A stretch of 64,000 nucleotides of DNA. It comes from JAFGDI01 sp963662515 (GTDB lineage: Bacteria > Planctomycetota > Phycisphaerae > Sedimentisphaerales > SM23-30). The position numbers were made by a program, and so were the translations under genes. This document shows, one piece after another, positions 26,812-36,685 of the stretch. Each line of letters starts with the position of its first letter. The stretch's first letter is position 1. Location: contig OY759675.1 in the NCBI GenBank assembly GCA_963662515.1, positions 3,596,001-3,660,000 of the forward strand, written 5' to 3'. The notes below the pieces were generated by a model that was not told the origin of the DNA, ran no database searches, and worked only from the letters and a program-made list of their open reading frames with translations.

Positions 26812-27734
26812 TTTCTCCTCCTGTTAGTCGCCGCAGTGCCGATAATTATACCAGTTGCCAGTGATACCAGAACTATCTCGATTGTGGCTACTTTATCGGT
26901 GTTACTCTTGAGTATTTTTTCTATGACGGGCGTTTTATTAATGGCTTTTTCCATTTTAACAACTACTGGAGCCGGGCAAGTGTCTTTAAGAACTAATGGA
27001 GCGGCAGAAACATCATTAACAACGACTGTCCCTGTCATCTCTGGCATAACTACGATCCGATCATCCGCCATACCAGTATCCACCATCTTCTTCCCGGTAT
27101 TAAGCAATTTGCTTGCTAAATCTTTATTGTTTTTAATTTCAAGTAGATCTTTGGAAATATCGCTTATCTCTTTCCCCAGCGAGTCACAGATCATGGTCGC
27201 CCCAGTTATCGTATCAACCTTGATCTTTTCACCAGCCATATACCCTGCAAACTTTTGCAAAAAACCTTCCTTTTTCTGAGAATACAGGTTAATACTTGAT
27301 ATAGGTTCACCATATTCAAAGGAATAAACCCCGCTTATCATCGGTGGGTGGCTCAGACAGTTAATACCAGCAAAAACCAGTATAAATCCATCTTCGTTCC
27401 CCACTTTTCGCACCTGGGCCAGAGCCTGCAGATTATCGCTTTCTGGTTCGAAGGCCACAAAGGTCTCGCCTTTCTGGTTCTTCTCGAAATACACATCAGC
27501 ATTTTCCCCCAGTAATTTATGAAATATGCCTTCACGACTATCAGCGGGAATATAATTCCATACCTCTGGTAAGCCAGTAGTACTCAGTTCTTTTTTAACA
27601 GTGACAATCTCCCGTTTTACTTCGGGAGACACTACCACCGGCAGCGAATAGTCAGCTGACATAAGATGTTTTTCGCAGCCATTAAAGCAGAATACTGACG
27701 ATAACACTAACAATATTGATGATAAATAACGCAT
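26808..27734 (-). CDS. FMN-binding lipoprotein (NosR/RnfG-like)
   Basis: A protein of about 308 residues. From the ATG at 27734 (AGGA upstream) it has a lipoprotein signal ending FNGC. The FMN-binding domain contains KVDTITGATMICDSLG, the [ST]GAT-type motif to which FMN is esterified in RnfG and NosR. The C-terminus has a membrane helix (IEIVLVSLATGIIIG) and RRRK. It probably accepts or donates electrons outside the membrane together with the following polyferredoxin protein. The longer frame to 27758 lacks a better start. Confidence 0.85.
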   Translation of the reverse strand: MRYLSSILLVLSSVFCFNGCEKHLMSADYSLPVVVSPEVKREIVTVKKELSTTGLPEVWNYIPADSREGIFHKLLGENADVYFEKNQKGETFVAFEPESDNLQALAQVRKVGNEDGFILVFAGINCLSHPPMISGVYSFEYGEPISSINLYSQKKEGFLQKFAGYMAGEKIKVDTITGATMICDSLGKEISDISKDLLEIKNNKDLASKLLNTGKKMVDTGMADDRIVVMPEMTGTVVVNDVSAAPLVLKDTCPAPVVVKMEKAINKTPVIEKILKSNTDKVATIEIVLVSLATGIIIGTAATNRRRK

Positions 27735-27754
27735 AATTATTCCTGTTTCACATA

Positions 27755-28804
27755 TCAACTGTATGAACTGGCGGAGAAATCTCCGGCCATCCCCCTGAGT
27801 GTAAACATTGCCTTGAGCAGAGCTATAGTTTCCGTTTTATCTATCGGATACCCTCCATCACTGAGTTTAGCGAACCCATCAATCGCTGTTTTTATTGCCT
27901 GGTCAACAATGTACTTCCTGGAAACATGATAGTCTTTTTCCAGAGTTGATTTTTTTTCATTTGCAAACTCGAGCAATTTCTCAATATTAACATAACCGTC
28001 TCGACCATCATAAAGAATTGTACTGACTAGTAGATTATTTTTATTATCCAGCAGGTCTTGTCTCCAATCGGTACAATCGTCAAGCATCTGAAGCGCCAGG
28101 CCGATATTTAGTATTCCCTGCTCAAATTCCTTCATGACAGCCAGTGTTGCACCGCTTTCATTGACCAGTGGAGCGACCAAAGCCAAAGTCAGCAGACGGC
28201 TACCGATAGCACTATGAATTTCACCAATTATCAGTTGCGGAGACATTGGTGGTTGCCCCGGCTGATAACAGGATATATCCTCACCTCGCGCTATTGAACA
28301 TAGACAGCTAAGTATATCCTGTTGAATTTTTGCAGCGGTTCCAGGACTGCCTGAAACTATTCTGACTTGCTCTGAAATTATTTGCTGTGCAACCATAGTC
28401 AGTAAAAAGTTATTCAAAACACGACTTTTTATCCCGGCATCAAGAAATATCGCACCTTTATCCTCATTATCAATAATATTATCAGCCGCTGTTACTATGG
28501 CACGCAGGCAATGCAGAATAATGCCATAACTTTTTCGCCTGACTGGAGATATTCCAGCCGAAATAAACATGCTTACAAATAGAATACTGAAAAAATTCTT
28601 CTGGAAGTATTTTGCCATACTGCATTTTTCCGGCTCGCGAAATTCCTCACCCGGAATCATCTTTGCCACTAATTGGAAAAAGTATTTCTCCATTAACTTA
28701 TGCTCATGTGCAGCCCTGGTCAGAATGAGCAGGAATTTGCCCTGCTTTATGCCAAGTGACAGGAAAGCCGAAATTCGTTCTGTTTTTTTCTGTTTGGTTG
28801 ACAT
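27755..28804 (-). CDS. Prenyl-synthase-like class I isoprenoid protein
   Basis: A 349-residue helical protein. Residues 105-115 contain ADNIIDNED in the place of the first Asp-rich motif, and about 240-265 ALQMLDDCTDWRQDLLDNKNN matches the second motif of trans-prenyl synthases and its following Lys/Asn. The first motif is DxxxD rather than DDxxD, so it may be a prenyl or terpene synthase with altered chemistry, or a squalene/phytoene-type relative. It sits one base after a methyltransferase and just before redox genes, so its product may be methylated and exported by the MMPL protein. Confidence 0.7.
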   Translation of the reverse strand: MSTKQKKTERISAFLSLGIKQGKFLLILTRAAHEHKLMEKYFFQLVAKMIPGEEFREPEKCSMAKYFQKNFFSILFVSMFISAGISPVRRKSYGIILHCLRAIVTAADNIIDNEDKGAIFLDAGIKSRVLNNFLLTMVAQQIISEQVRIVSGSPGTAAKIQQDILSCLCSIARGEDISCYQPGQPPMSPQLIIGEIHSAIGSRLLTLALVAPLVNESGATLAVMKEFEQGILNIGLALQMLDDCTDWRQDLLDNKNNLLVSTILYDGRDGYVNIEKLLEFANEKKSTLEKDYHVSRKYIVDQAIKTAIDGFAKLSDGGYPIDKTETIALLKAMFTLRGMAGDFSASSYS

Positions 28805-28805
28805 A

Positions 28806-29477
28806 TCATTTCTCTTCCTCAGGCTTTATGGCATGGTACGAGGCAACCAGCCCCCATTTTTTATCTGTCATTTTGAGATTGGCAAAACCGGCATTTTTAA
28901 TAAGACCCGGCATAATACCCTGAAAATTCTCCTTCAATGCCGGTTGCACCAAAAGGCAATAACTTATAAAGCCAAACATTCTCGTAAATATATTCTCAGC
29001 TTTATCAATATCAATTACAACAAAGATACCACCTGGCTTCAATACCCGATATGCCTCATACAACGCTGCTATTTTAAGATTTTGGGGCACATGATGAAAG
29101 AACATACTACTAAAACAACAGTCAAATGAATTATCGGGGAAAGGCAGCTTTTCTGCCAGAGCATAAACAAAACTGCAATACTGATCGAGATTCTGTCGGT
29201 TCAGGTTTTTCTGCGCCACATCGATCATTGCCCCAGCTGCATCTATACCCGTTATATGACCTTTTGGGGCCAGAGTCGCCGCCAGTTGCAAGGTCATCGA
29301 ACCAGTGCCGCAACCTATATCCAAAATCTGATCCGTCGGCTTATAGGGAATAGTCTGTATCTCTTTCTGGCGAATTTTTACAGCCTGCCCAAAAGTAGTC
29401 AGGTTTATTACCTGGTCATATATACTGGCAGCATAATCAAGCGTTCTGCCTGCCGTTTCTAGTTTCTTTTTCTTCAC
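28806..29477 (-). CDS. Class I SAM-dependent methyltransferase (UbiE-like)
   Basis: A 223-residue enzyme. SAM motif I is ILDIGCGTGSMTLQLA, motif II GIDAAGAMIDVAQ and the acidic/active strand LPFPDNSFDCCFSSMFFHHV, then RVLKPGGIFVVIDI. The UbiE/COQ5 or sterol methyltransferase group is closest in appearance. The start is a GTG that overlaps the MMPL stop by four bases. The neighbour on the other side is a prenyl-synthase-like gene, so an isoprenoid or quinone-like acceptor is likely. Confidence 0.85.
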   Translation of the reverse strand: MKKKKLETAGRTLDYAASIYDQVINLTTFGQAVKIRQKEIQTIPYKPTDQILDIGCGTGSMTLQLAATLAPKGHITGIDAAGAMIDVAQKNLNRQNLDQYCSFVYALAEKLPFPDNSFDCCFSSMFFHHVPQNLKIAALYEAYRVLKPGGIFVVIDIDKAENIFTRMFGFISYCLLVQPALKENFQGIMPGLIKNAGFANLKMTDKKWGLVASYHAIKPEEEK

Positions 29478-31438
29478 GCTTTTCTCCTGTCCAAATAAAC
29501 CGGTAATACAACCAGTGAGATAAACAGACAGGCGATCATACCCGATGTTGCAATTATCGCTACCTGCCTGAATCCCAGATTGTCTGAGATCAGCAAACTG
29601 GCAAAAGCAATAACCGAGGTCAGAGTCGTTGCCAGTAGCGGATTAGCAATAGCCGAAATAGCCTTATGAACATCATGCTCATGCTCTTTCCAGCGACAGA
29701 AAATATGAACGCCATCGTCAATACCAGCTCCAAAAATGAGCGGTATCACAACTATGGTCATAATATTGTAGTCAATACCACAAAGCCCCATTGTGCCAAC
29801 AGTAAATAATGCTCCCAATAAGACCGGTATGATAGTTATAAAGCCGTCTGGATTGCGATATAATGCCAAAAACAAAATTGCAAAAATGATTAATATAGCA
29901 CCAATTGTAGTTTTACACATATCTGCCTTTATGGAACGGCTCAGATTGTCATTTATAAAAGCCGAACCAGTAACAATATTACCTGGTCCAGAAAATTCGC
30001 TGGTCAATTTATCTGTAATAATTCTGATTTTACTAAAGTATTCCGGGTTAAAAGGGTTGCCCGCTGGATAAGCCAAAGTTAGAAAAGAATTATCTTTGCC
30101 AATATAATCAGTGGTGTCTATACCGGTTTCCTGAGCCAGTGCCGGGCTTTGAATATAGCCAAACAGACCATCAGATTCACCCAACAGAAAGGCTATCTTT
30201 GCCGCCTCTTGTTGCTCGTCGGGCGAAACCAATATAACAGGTACTGGCGAAAAATTACATTTCTTCAATATCTTATCTTGCAGAGCAACACTGGCCAGTG
30301 CGTTATCTGCTATTTTGTTCTGGTCAGAATTAAAACTCACCTGAAATGAGAAATAGCCAGCCGTCAACAATATCATAACAAGCAGTATATCAATACTACG
30401 ACGGTATTTACTCAGTAAACATAATATTGTCAGCCAGAGATTTTCTGTGCGGCGAATGTCTGCGAGCTTTTTTGCTGGTATATAATTCAGCAATACTGGC
30501 AGCAGCAAAGATATGCACAGAAACATAGTTGTAATCCCTATCGCCCCGGTAATACCCATTTGATGTATCCCATCTGAGTCTGCCAGACACAATGCCAGAA
30601 ATGCACCAGCTGTCGTTGTAGCACCGACAGTTAATGGCTTGGCTGTACTTCTGTAAGCCTCAAAAATAACATTAAAACAGTTTTTCGGCTGAGCATCTAT
30701 TTGGGGTTTTAACGAATATTCATTGAACGCATATATCACATGCAGGCAAAAATCTACTCCCAACCCCAAAAGTACCGCCGGTATTGTCGCTGTCAGCAGA
30801 TTCAGATCCCCAATTGCCAATTTCACCAGAGCGAAAGTAATTATCAGGCCAGATACCAAAGCAACCGCTGATGCAAGAACAACCATAAATGGCAAGTGAA
30901 GATATATCAGTAATAACAGCGATATACCTGCTATGGTTATTACTGAAGAATAGACCATATCTCTATTGACCGCATCAGATGAATCCAACAGAACCTGATA
31001 ACTACCGGTCAGCCCGGCATTGAGCCCATTTTTATCTATCAGCGCAGTTAATTTCAGGCTTAATTCATGCGACTCACTCAGTTCAGTGGCCTTAAATTCT
31101 GGCTTGACCAAAATGATCACTAGCTCATCTTCATTGTTGGCGAAATAATTCACATCTGCTACTGAAGGCTCTGCCCTGACCTCTCTGACATAACCTGCCA
31201 GAGCTTCCGGACTATAACCAGGTTCAGCTACAACCACAAAAGAGTCTGTAACTCCAAAATTTTCTGAAACATAGCTAAAATCCCGCACTGCCACTGAATT
31301 TTGATCCATTAATGCCAGAAAGTCTGTATTGACCTTGAGACCACTAACAATATACAATGACACACACACCAGAACTACCATAAAAGCACAAATCAATCTC
31401 ATCATGGTCACAGGTTTTATTGTCAAAATGCCAGTCAT
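29474..31438 (-). CDS. MMPL/RND-family lipid exporter (HpnN-like)
   Basis: A protein of about 654 residues in two homologous halves, each with one helix, a large extracytoplasmic loop and five helices. GLGVDFCLHVIYAFNEY and GAGIDDGVHIFCRWKEHE are the two TM4-type motifs with conserved Asp, as in MmpL and hopanoid transporter HpnN. Such proteins move lipids to the outer membrane. The frame opens at a TTG (31492) but no good ribosome site marks it; the ATG at 31438 is used here and the true start is uncertain. It is the first gene of the five-gene operon. Confidence 0.88.
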   Translation of the reverse strand: MTGILTIKPVTMMRLICAFMVVLVCVSLYIVSGLKVNTDFLALMDQNSVAVRDFSYVSENFGVTDSFVVVAEPGYSPEALAGYVREVRAEPSVADVNYFANNEDELVIILVKPEFKATELSESHELSLKLTALIDKNGLNAGLTGSYQVLLDSSDAVNRDMVYSSVITIAGISLLLLIYLHLPFMVVLASAVALVSGLIITFALVKLAIGDLNLLTATIPAVLLGLGVDFCLHVIYAFNEYSLKPQIDAQPKNCFNVIFEAYRSTAKPLTVGATTTAGAFLALCLADSDGIHQMGITGAIGITTMFLCISLLLPVLLNYIPAKKLADIRRTENLWLTILCLLSKYRRSIDILLVMILLTAGYFSFQVSFNSDQNKIADNALASVALQDKILKKCNFSPVPVILVSPDEQQEAAKIAFLLGESDGLFGYIQSPALAQETGIDTTDYIGKDNSFLTLAYPAGNPFNPEYFSKIRIITDKLTSEFSGPGNIVTGSAFINDNLSRSIKADMCKTTIGAILIIFAILFLALYRNPDGFITIIPVLLGALFTVGTMGLCGIDYNIMTIVVIPLIFGAGIDDGVHIFCRWKEHEHDVHKAISAIANPLLATTLTSVIAFASLLISDNLGFRQVAIIATSGMIACLFISLVVLPVYLDRRKA

Positions 31439-32782
31439 AGGAATATGTTTTACTATATCAAGTCTCTTTCCTGGCTGTTCCGGACAATCCAAAACCCACC
31501 ATTTCTATTGTAGCAGCAAAAATCGTCATATTCAAATCATCTAATAATAAGAAGTGGTACTTTCATATAACTTCTTTTCGGGACTTTCGTTGAGGAATAA
31601 CCGAAAGGAACAAAATCCATCTGTTTTATAACTACCTCACTTGAAAGCAATTATGTAATTTTTTTTACTTAAATCATACAATAACAAATATTGTCTCCTA
31701 CTGATTTGATTTCGTCCGTATAACTGTTATACCCAAGACTAAACTGAAAGCAGTTGGTGACTCCTATTATAATGTCATTAATTACGCTAATAGCCGGTTG
31801 CAAATATTCTGAAAAACATGTGATTTCATCGCTTTAGAAACCATTCTGGAAGAATGTCAGGAACTGCATAATGCCATTAACAGAGACTGTCCAATTGACG
31901 ACCCGGCATACCAAAAACATACAGCAGAAATCCTGACACTAAATTCTACCTAGAGAGAAAGCAAGGAATACCAATTAAAATATGTGAATTATAAAGCATT
32001 ACAGGAAAATGACTTACAAATTCTACTCCTGACACTCAATTCTCCCCTTTTTTACTTAAAACACTATTTAACAATAAGTTATATTACATACCAAAACTAT
32101 TGTCTCTTGACAATTATGCCAAAGAGTCAGGCAATACACCTGGGAACTGCCAAAAGCTAATCTTGCCTGGGACTCATGATCAGCATAGTAAACAGCCAAT
32201 GATGCACAATAAATCGAAAACCCGCAGGCCAACTGAACCTATCACGATTGTCCAAAATTATCATAAAAATAAAAAAAAACAACTCCACCAAAATCTTTTA
32301 TGCATTGCACATTATTGACATAAAAATACATCGATAATGTACAACGACAGCATTCACAACTTGAAGTTTCATGACCAGTTACAGCATTTCGCTCCTTTGC
32401 AAATATTGACTTATCTTCACTGTTACTATTTGCTATTTTTAAAGTTAGTTTACAATTATTCAAATCAAAAAGGGCCAATAGTACTATAATGCTCAAGAAT
32501 CCTATTGAAAAACTGTCCAATTAATGTCAATCTAATAATGTCTGAATAAATATCTGTAATATATCTCAAGTTGACTAAAAGACAGTTAAAAGATGGTTTA
32601 TAATAACATTGCGACTAAATGCGCAAGTGAGTATAGAGCAATACAAAACTTAAGCTTACACAGGATTAAGCTTTTCATCACAATGAACAATCGACTCAAT
32701 GCACAGGGACAGGTTAAGTATAAAAACACAACTCAATATGTATACGAGTTTTTTTAATTTTTATGTGATTTGGAGAAATACT
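31439..32782. other. Long intergenic region with a second decayed element copy
   Basis: About 1.3 kb without a convincing gene. The stretch 31,845-32,065 is the better-preserved copy of the element also seen at 25,770-25,985. It holds a remnant frame reading ECQELHNAINRDCP and DDPAYQKHTAEILTL and ends with a decayed ACTCCTGACAC repeat. The promoters of the MMPL operon and of the 32783 gene should also be here; none stands out. Confidence 0.5.
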
Positions 32783-35368
32783 ATGAAACTTTCAACACTA
32801 CTAATTTCCGCACTAATGTCCGCGGTCTTGCCCACATGTTTCACCTACGCATCAACTGATGTGACTATGCCGGGAGACCCTGTGATCGGCCAACCAAATA
32901 ATGGTAACTGGCCTACCGCTGAACCACCTGCCAATTTAATCGACAATAAAGCAGATACAAAGTACCTGCATCGCGACGCCGCCAACTGCGGCATCATCAT
33001 ATCGCCGCAAAAAGGTACCAGCCTGCCCCAGACATCAATCGTACAGGGAATGACCATCACCTCAGCTAATGACGCAGAGGCTCGCGATCCATGGAGCTAT
33101 GTACTGTACGGTTCAAATGGCTATAGTTCAGAAGGCCCCTGGCATCTGATTTCATCTGGCGATTTAACTGATTTTGCCACTGGCACATGGCCCAGAGATA
33201 CTATCAATTCCACGCCCATCACTTTTACCAGTAACGAGTTTGCATATAAACATTACAAACTCTTATTTCCCACTAATGGCGGCGACTCAATGTTCCAGGC
33301 TGCCGAGATAGAATTATTGGGCACTGCCGACACGACAGCCTATGTAAGCACGCCTGCTCCGGCAAATGGTGCCAGAGACATAACACTAACCCCAACCATG
33401 CAATGGATTAAACCCAACGACCCCAATACCGTTGGCATGTATTACAAGGTCTATTTCGGCGAAGATCCGAACACCTTGAATCCGACTTATTACGGCAACA
33501 ATCTCGTAAAAACAACTACTACTAGCGCTTCAGACTGCTATTACTATGTTACACAGGGCCTTAAAGCCAGTACGACTTACTACTGGAGAGTCGATGGCAT
33601 TAAAGGCACTACAGTCAAGACTGGCCCGGTTTGGCATTTTAACACCTTAAACTATGTCCCGGAAATGCTGAGTATTACATCAGGTGGTACATACCGCGAT
33701 GGCGAGAATCTTCAAATTACCGCCAGCTATGTAAGCAATCAGGCTAATATTAACGGCGTAAACTGGTACTGCAATGATACTGCTATAGACCCGGCTGATC
33801 CTGTGTACTCGGTTGTTTATACTGACACCAATAGTACACTTTCAATTCTGGATGTTTCATCAGAAACTGTCGGAGAATATTACTGTATAGCCACAAATTC
33901 ATATGGCGATTCAGCTCGTTCACCCAAAGCGACAGTGACACTTCGCACTCCCTGGGTATGGGCTGGCGCAAGCGGCAATTGGTATGATGCTTATAACTGG
34001 GACAAAGCCAGTGCCCCTGCTCTGACCGACGATGTTATCATTGGATCTAATGGAGTGGCAACTTATAACTCAGCTACTGTGAATGACCATTTCTTCTTTA
34101 GTGGCAATATTTCTCTTGAATCAAACGGTGAACTTATTGTCGCCGATGGTAGGCGTTTTGGCGGCGGCTCCGATGCGACCACAACTCTGAAAATCAGCGA
34201 TAACAGTAAGCTTACAGTAGGACCAACACATTACTTCCTCGTCGCACGCAGCAGGCCATCCACGATCAACCAGACAGGCGGTACCGTAACTGCTAATGTC
34301 ACTCGTGGCTTCTTCCTCAATGACAATGAATTGGCTACTGGCATTTATAATCTGGTCGGCGGCTCATTGAATGTCAACTATGTCAATACCGGCAATGTGA
34401 CAGTTGAGTGGTGGAACGATGTACTGGGCCGCTACGGTAATGGCGACACTCTGCACATTAACGGAGGAATCGCAAACTTTACCGCAACAGCAGGCCTGAA
34501 CCGCGATTTCTATGTTATGAGAAACTCAACCGTCCAGATCGATAGCGGCTCTGCCAATCTCAGTGGTTTCAGGAAATTGTATATTGGCCAGAAATATGAC
34601 GGTAACAGTTCTATTATTCTCAATGGCGGTGAACTGAATATCAACAACCCTGTCTGCGTAGGTAACAGTGGCATAGGTTCGCTGGCGATAAATGGCGGCG
34701 AGCTGAATATCAATGTTGCAAACAATGTAGCTATTTCTTCCGGAGCTGGAACCGGCACTATTATCCAGACAGGCGGTCTGGCTGATTTTAACGGTGGCCA
34801 AATTGCTCTGGGCGGCTCTTCCAGAATGGCAACCTACAGCATTTCTGGTGGCGAAATAGCAAATGTAAGCTCCTTAACGCTGGATAATAATTCTGAATTC
34901 AAGATTTCCGGTTCTGGTGCCGGACTGATTGACATTCAGGAATTCACCGTAAAAACCGATGCTACACCTGTATTATCTGTTGACATGGATGAAAATGGCT
35001 GTAGCATGATCACTGTTGGCTCTGACCCCGCCGGTGGCACTGGCGGAGCTGACCTGAGCGGTCTGACTCTGACAATAAACACTCTGGACAGCTTTGTTAC
35101 AGATGAAGGCAGCACCTATGATATTCTCTGGGCTGCAAACTTCGGCATCAAAGGCTATAACACAATCACACTTGTCAATAATAGTAACCAGCTATTTGAA
35201 TTACAAGTTGTCGATGCCACCAAACATGGCTACCCTAGCGGAGAACTACTCCAGGCCGTATCGAATTATAACCCAGCCAATGCTGACCTGAGCGGCGATG
35301 GCGTTATCAATCTGGAAGACTTAGCAATATTCTCCCAGTTCTGGCTCTGGTCAGACAGTCAGGAATAA
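32783..35368 (+). CDS. Secreted multidomain surface protein with discoidin-like, Ig-like and dockerin domains
   Basis: About 861 residues from the ATG at 32783 (GGAG eight bases before it). A signal peptide ends near residue 23. Then come a discoidin-like domain (about 24-180) very like that of the 5614 protein (TMPGDPVIGQPNNGNWP, ANLIDNKADTKYLH, IELLG), a fibronectin-type segment with TTYYWRVDG, and an Ig-like segment (EYYCIATNSYGDSA). A repetitive beta-helix follows that opens WAGASGNWYDAYNWD and carries LNGGELNI repeats, as in autotransporter-associated repeats, and a half dockerin (DLSGDGVINLEDLAIF) ends the protein. It is probably surface-attached; its ligand is unknown. Confidence 0.85.
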   Translation: MKLSTLLISALMSAVLPTCFTYASTDVTMPGDPVIGQPNNGNWPTAEPPANLIDNKADTKYLHRDAANCGIIISPQKGTSLPQTSIVQGMTITSANDAEARDPWSYVLYGSNGYSSEGPWHLISSGDLTDFATGTWPRDTINSTPITFTSNEFAYKHYKLLFPTNGGDSMFQAAEIELLGTADTTAYVSTPAPANGARDITLTPTMQWIKPNDPNTVGMYYKVYFGEDPNTLNPTYYGNNLVKTTTTSASDCYYYVTQGLKASTTYYWRVDGIKGTTVKTGPVWHFNTLNYVPEMLSITSGGTYRDGENLQITASYVSNQANINGVNWYCNDTAIDPADPVYSVVYTDTNSTLSILDVSSETVGEYYCIATNSYGDSARSPKATVTLRTPWVWAGASGNWYDAYNWDKASAPALTDDVIIGSNGVATYNSATVNDHFFFSGNISLESNGELIVADGRRFGGGSDATTTLKISDNSKLTVGPTHYFLVARSRPSTINQTGGTVTANVTRGFFLNDNELATGIYNLVGGSLNVNYVNTGNVTVEWWNDVLGRYGNGDTLHINGGIANFTATAGLNRDFYVMRNSTVQIDSGSANLSGFRKLYIGQKYDGNSSIILNGGELNINNPVCVGNSGIGSLAINGGELNINVANNVAISSGAGTGTIIQTGGLADFNGGQIALGGSSRMATYSISGGEIANVSSLTLDNNSEFKISGSGAGLIDIQEFTVKTDATPVLSVDMDENGCSMITVGSDPAGGTGGADLSGLTLTINTLDSFVTDEGSTYDILWAANFGIKGYNTITLVNNSNQLFELQVVDATKHGYPSGELLQAVSNYNPANADLSGDGVINLEDLAIFSQFWLWSDSQE

Positions 35369-35412
35369 GTTCTGACTAAAGAGTGTCGCGTAATCAATAG
35401 TGCGATATTGAG

Positions 35413-35446
35413 ACAGCAGAGTCAGATAATGACTCTGCTGTTTTTT
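35413..35446 (+). terminator. Intrinsic terminator after the surface protein gene
   Basis: A perfect 12-bp stem (ACAGCAGAGTCA / TGACTCTGCTGT) with a five-base loop, followed by TTTTT. It ends the 32783 transcript. Confidence 0.9.
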
Positions 35447-35661
35447 ATATCAATAGAAACTGGATGAAAAAATAATTGTTCACAGGGTTGACTTTGTCAT
35501 ACATGTAAATACTGTGAACCGTTACGATAGTATTACATAGAAAACATTTGTAGTGTGTAAAAAATGCCTATATAATCAGATAATTATAATTAAAACAGAT
35601 AATTTACAATAACAGAGAGGTTTATAGCAACCTTCCCGGGTTGGATTCAGGTGGCTTGACT

Positions 35662-36630
35662 ATGAAGGCATTAGTATTCAAAGATGGAAAGTTACAATTT
35701 TGCAGCGATGAGCCAGAACCAGTGGTTATGCCCGAGACGGTTCTGATAGAAGTAGAATATGCCGGGATTTGTTCTACCGACCTGGAGATAATCAAAGGCT
35801 ATATGGGCTTTGAAGGTATCCCCGGCCATGAATTTATCGGCCGTGTCCTCAAAGGGCCTGCCGAATTGATTGGGAAACGGGTAACTGCGGAGATTAACTG
35901 CGTCTGCGGCAAGTGCAATATGTGCCGCAGCGGGCTCAGCACCCATTGCCTGAATCGCCAGACTATCGGCATTTTTGAACATAACGGTGCTTTCGCCGAG
36001 CGAATTGTAGTACCGCTGGCAAATGTTCACATCATACCCGAAGAACTGTCCATAGAGCAGGCGATTTTCATAGAACCGCTGGCCGCTGCTTTTCAGATAT
36101 GTCACCAGATCGATATAAACCAATGCGATAAAGTCGCTATAATCGGTGATGGCCGTCTGGGCCTGCTGGTTGCTCAGGCGATCGGATCAAAAGCATCCAA
36201 ACAAAACCTGACAGTAGTAGGTAAACATCAGGACAAACTCAGTTTCCTCAAAAAACTCGGGTTTCGAGTCGCCCTGCTTGAAGATTTGCCGATTACCCAG
36301 CAATGGGACATCGTCATCGACTGTAGTGGTAAAGCAAGCGGCTTCGAAACTGCCATTGGCATGCTTCGTCCCCGTGGCCATCTGATACTTAAAAGCACTT
36401 TCGTACCCGACAAGACCATTGATCTTTCACCCGTGGTAATTAATGAACTGCAAATCATCGGCTCCAGGTGCGGACCGTTTAAAGATGCAATAGAGGCACT
36501 ACTGGCCGGACAGGTAATAACCAGCGGTCTGATAACCGGACGCTACGATCTCGAAGATGGGCTCAAGGCGTTCGCCGCAGCGTCAAGCCCTGAACACATA
36601 AAAGTAATAATAAAAACAGGTAATACCTGA
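35662..36630 (+). CDS. Zinc-dependent medium-chain alcohol/polyol dehydrogenase
   Basis: About 322 residues from the ATG at 35662. AGICSTDLEIIKG (catalytic zinc Cys), GIPGHEFIGRV (GHE motif with zinc His), and the structural zinc lobe CVCGKCNMCRSGLSTHCLNRQTIG with four Cys are all present. The Rossmann fold is marked by VAIIGDGRLGLLVAQ. The family oxidises alcohols, sorbitol-type polyols or threonine with NAD(P). The sequence alone does not decide the substrate. It is preceded by an AGGTGG site and stands alone between two terminators. Confidence 0.9.
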   Translation: MKALVFKDGKLQFCSDEPEPVVMPETVLIEVEYAGICSTDLEIIKGYMGFEGIPGHEFIGRVLKGPAELIGKRVTAEINCVCGKCNMCRSGLSTHCLNRQTIGIFEHNGAFAERIVVPLANVHIIPEELSIEQAIFIEPLAAAFQICHQIDINQCDKVAIIGDGRLGLLVAQAIGSKASKQNLTVVGKHQDKLSFLKKLGFRVALLEDLPITQQWDIVIDCSGKASGFETAIGMLRPRGHLILKSTFVPDKTIDLSPVVINELQIIGSRCGPFKDAIEALLAGQVITSGLITGRYDLEDGLKAFAAASSPEHIKVIIKTGNT

Positions 36631-36635
36631 TAGTA

Positions 36636-36668
36636 GCCCCCGTCAAAGAATTATACTTAGCGGGGGTT
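36636..36668. terminator. Weak hairpin between convergent genes
   Basis: CCCCCG pairs with CGGGGG around an 18-base loop between the dehydrogenase and the convergent protease. No T-tract follows on either strand, so terminator function is uncertain. Confidence 0.35.
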
Positions 36669-36685
36669 AACTGCCGCCTGTTATA

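Noticed and set aside
32242..32520. 92-codon minus-strand ORF
   Set aside because: Low-complexity, Cys/Ser-rich frame in an AT-rich spacer without ribosome site; probably not a gene.
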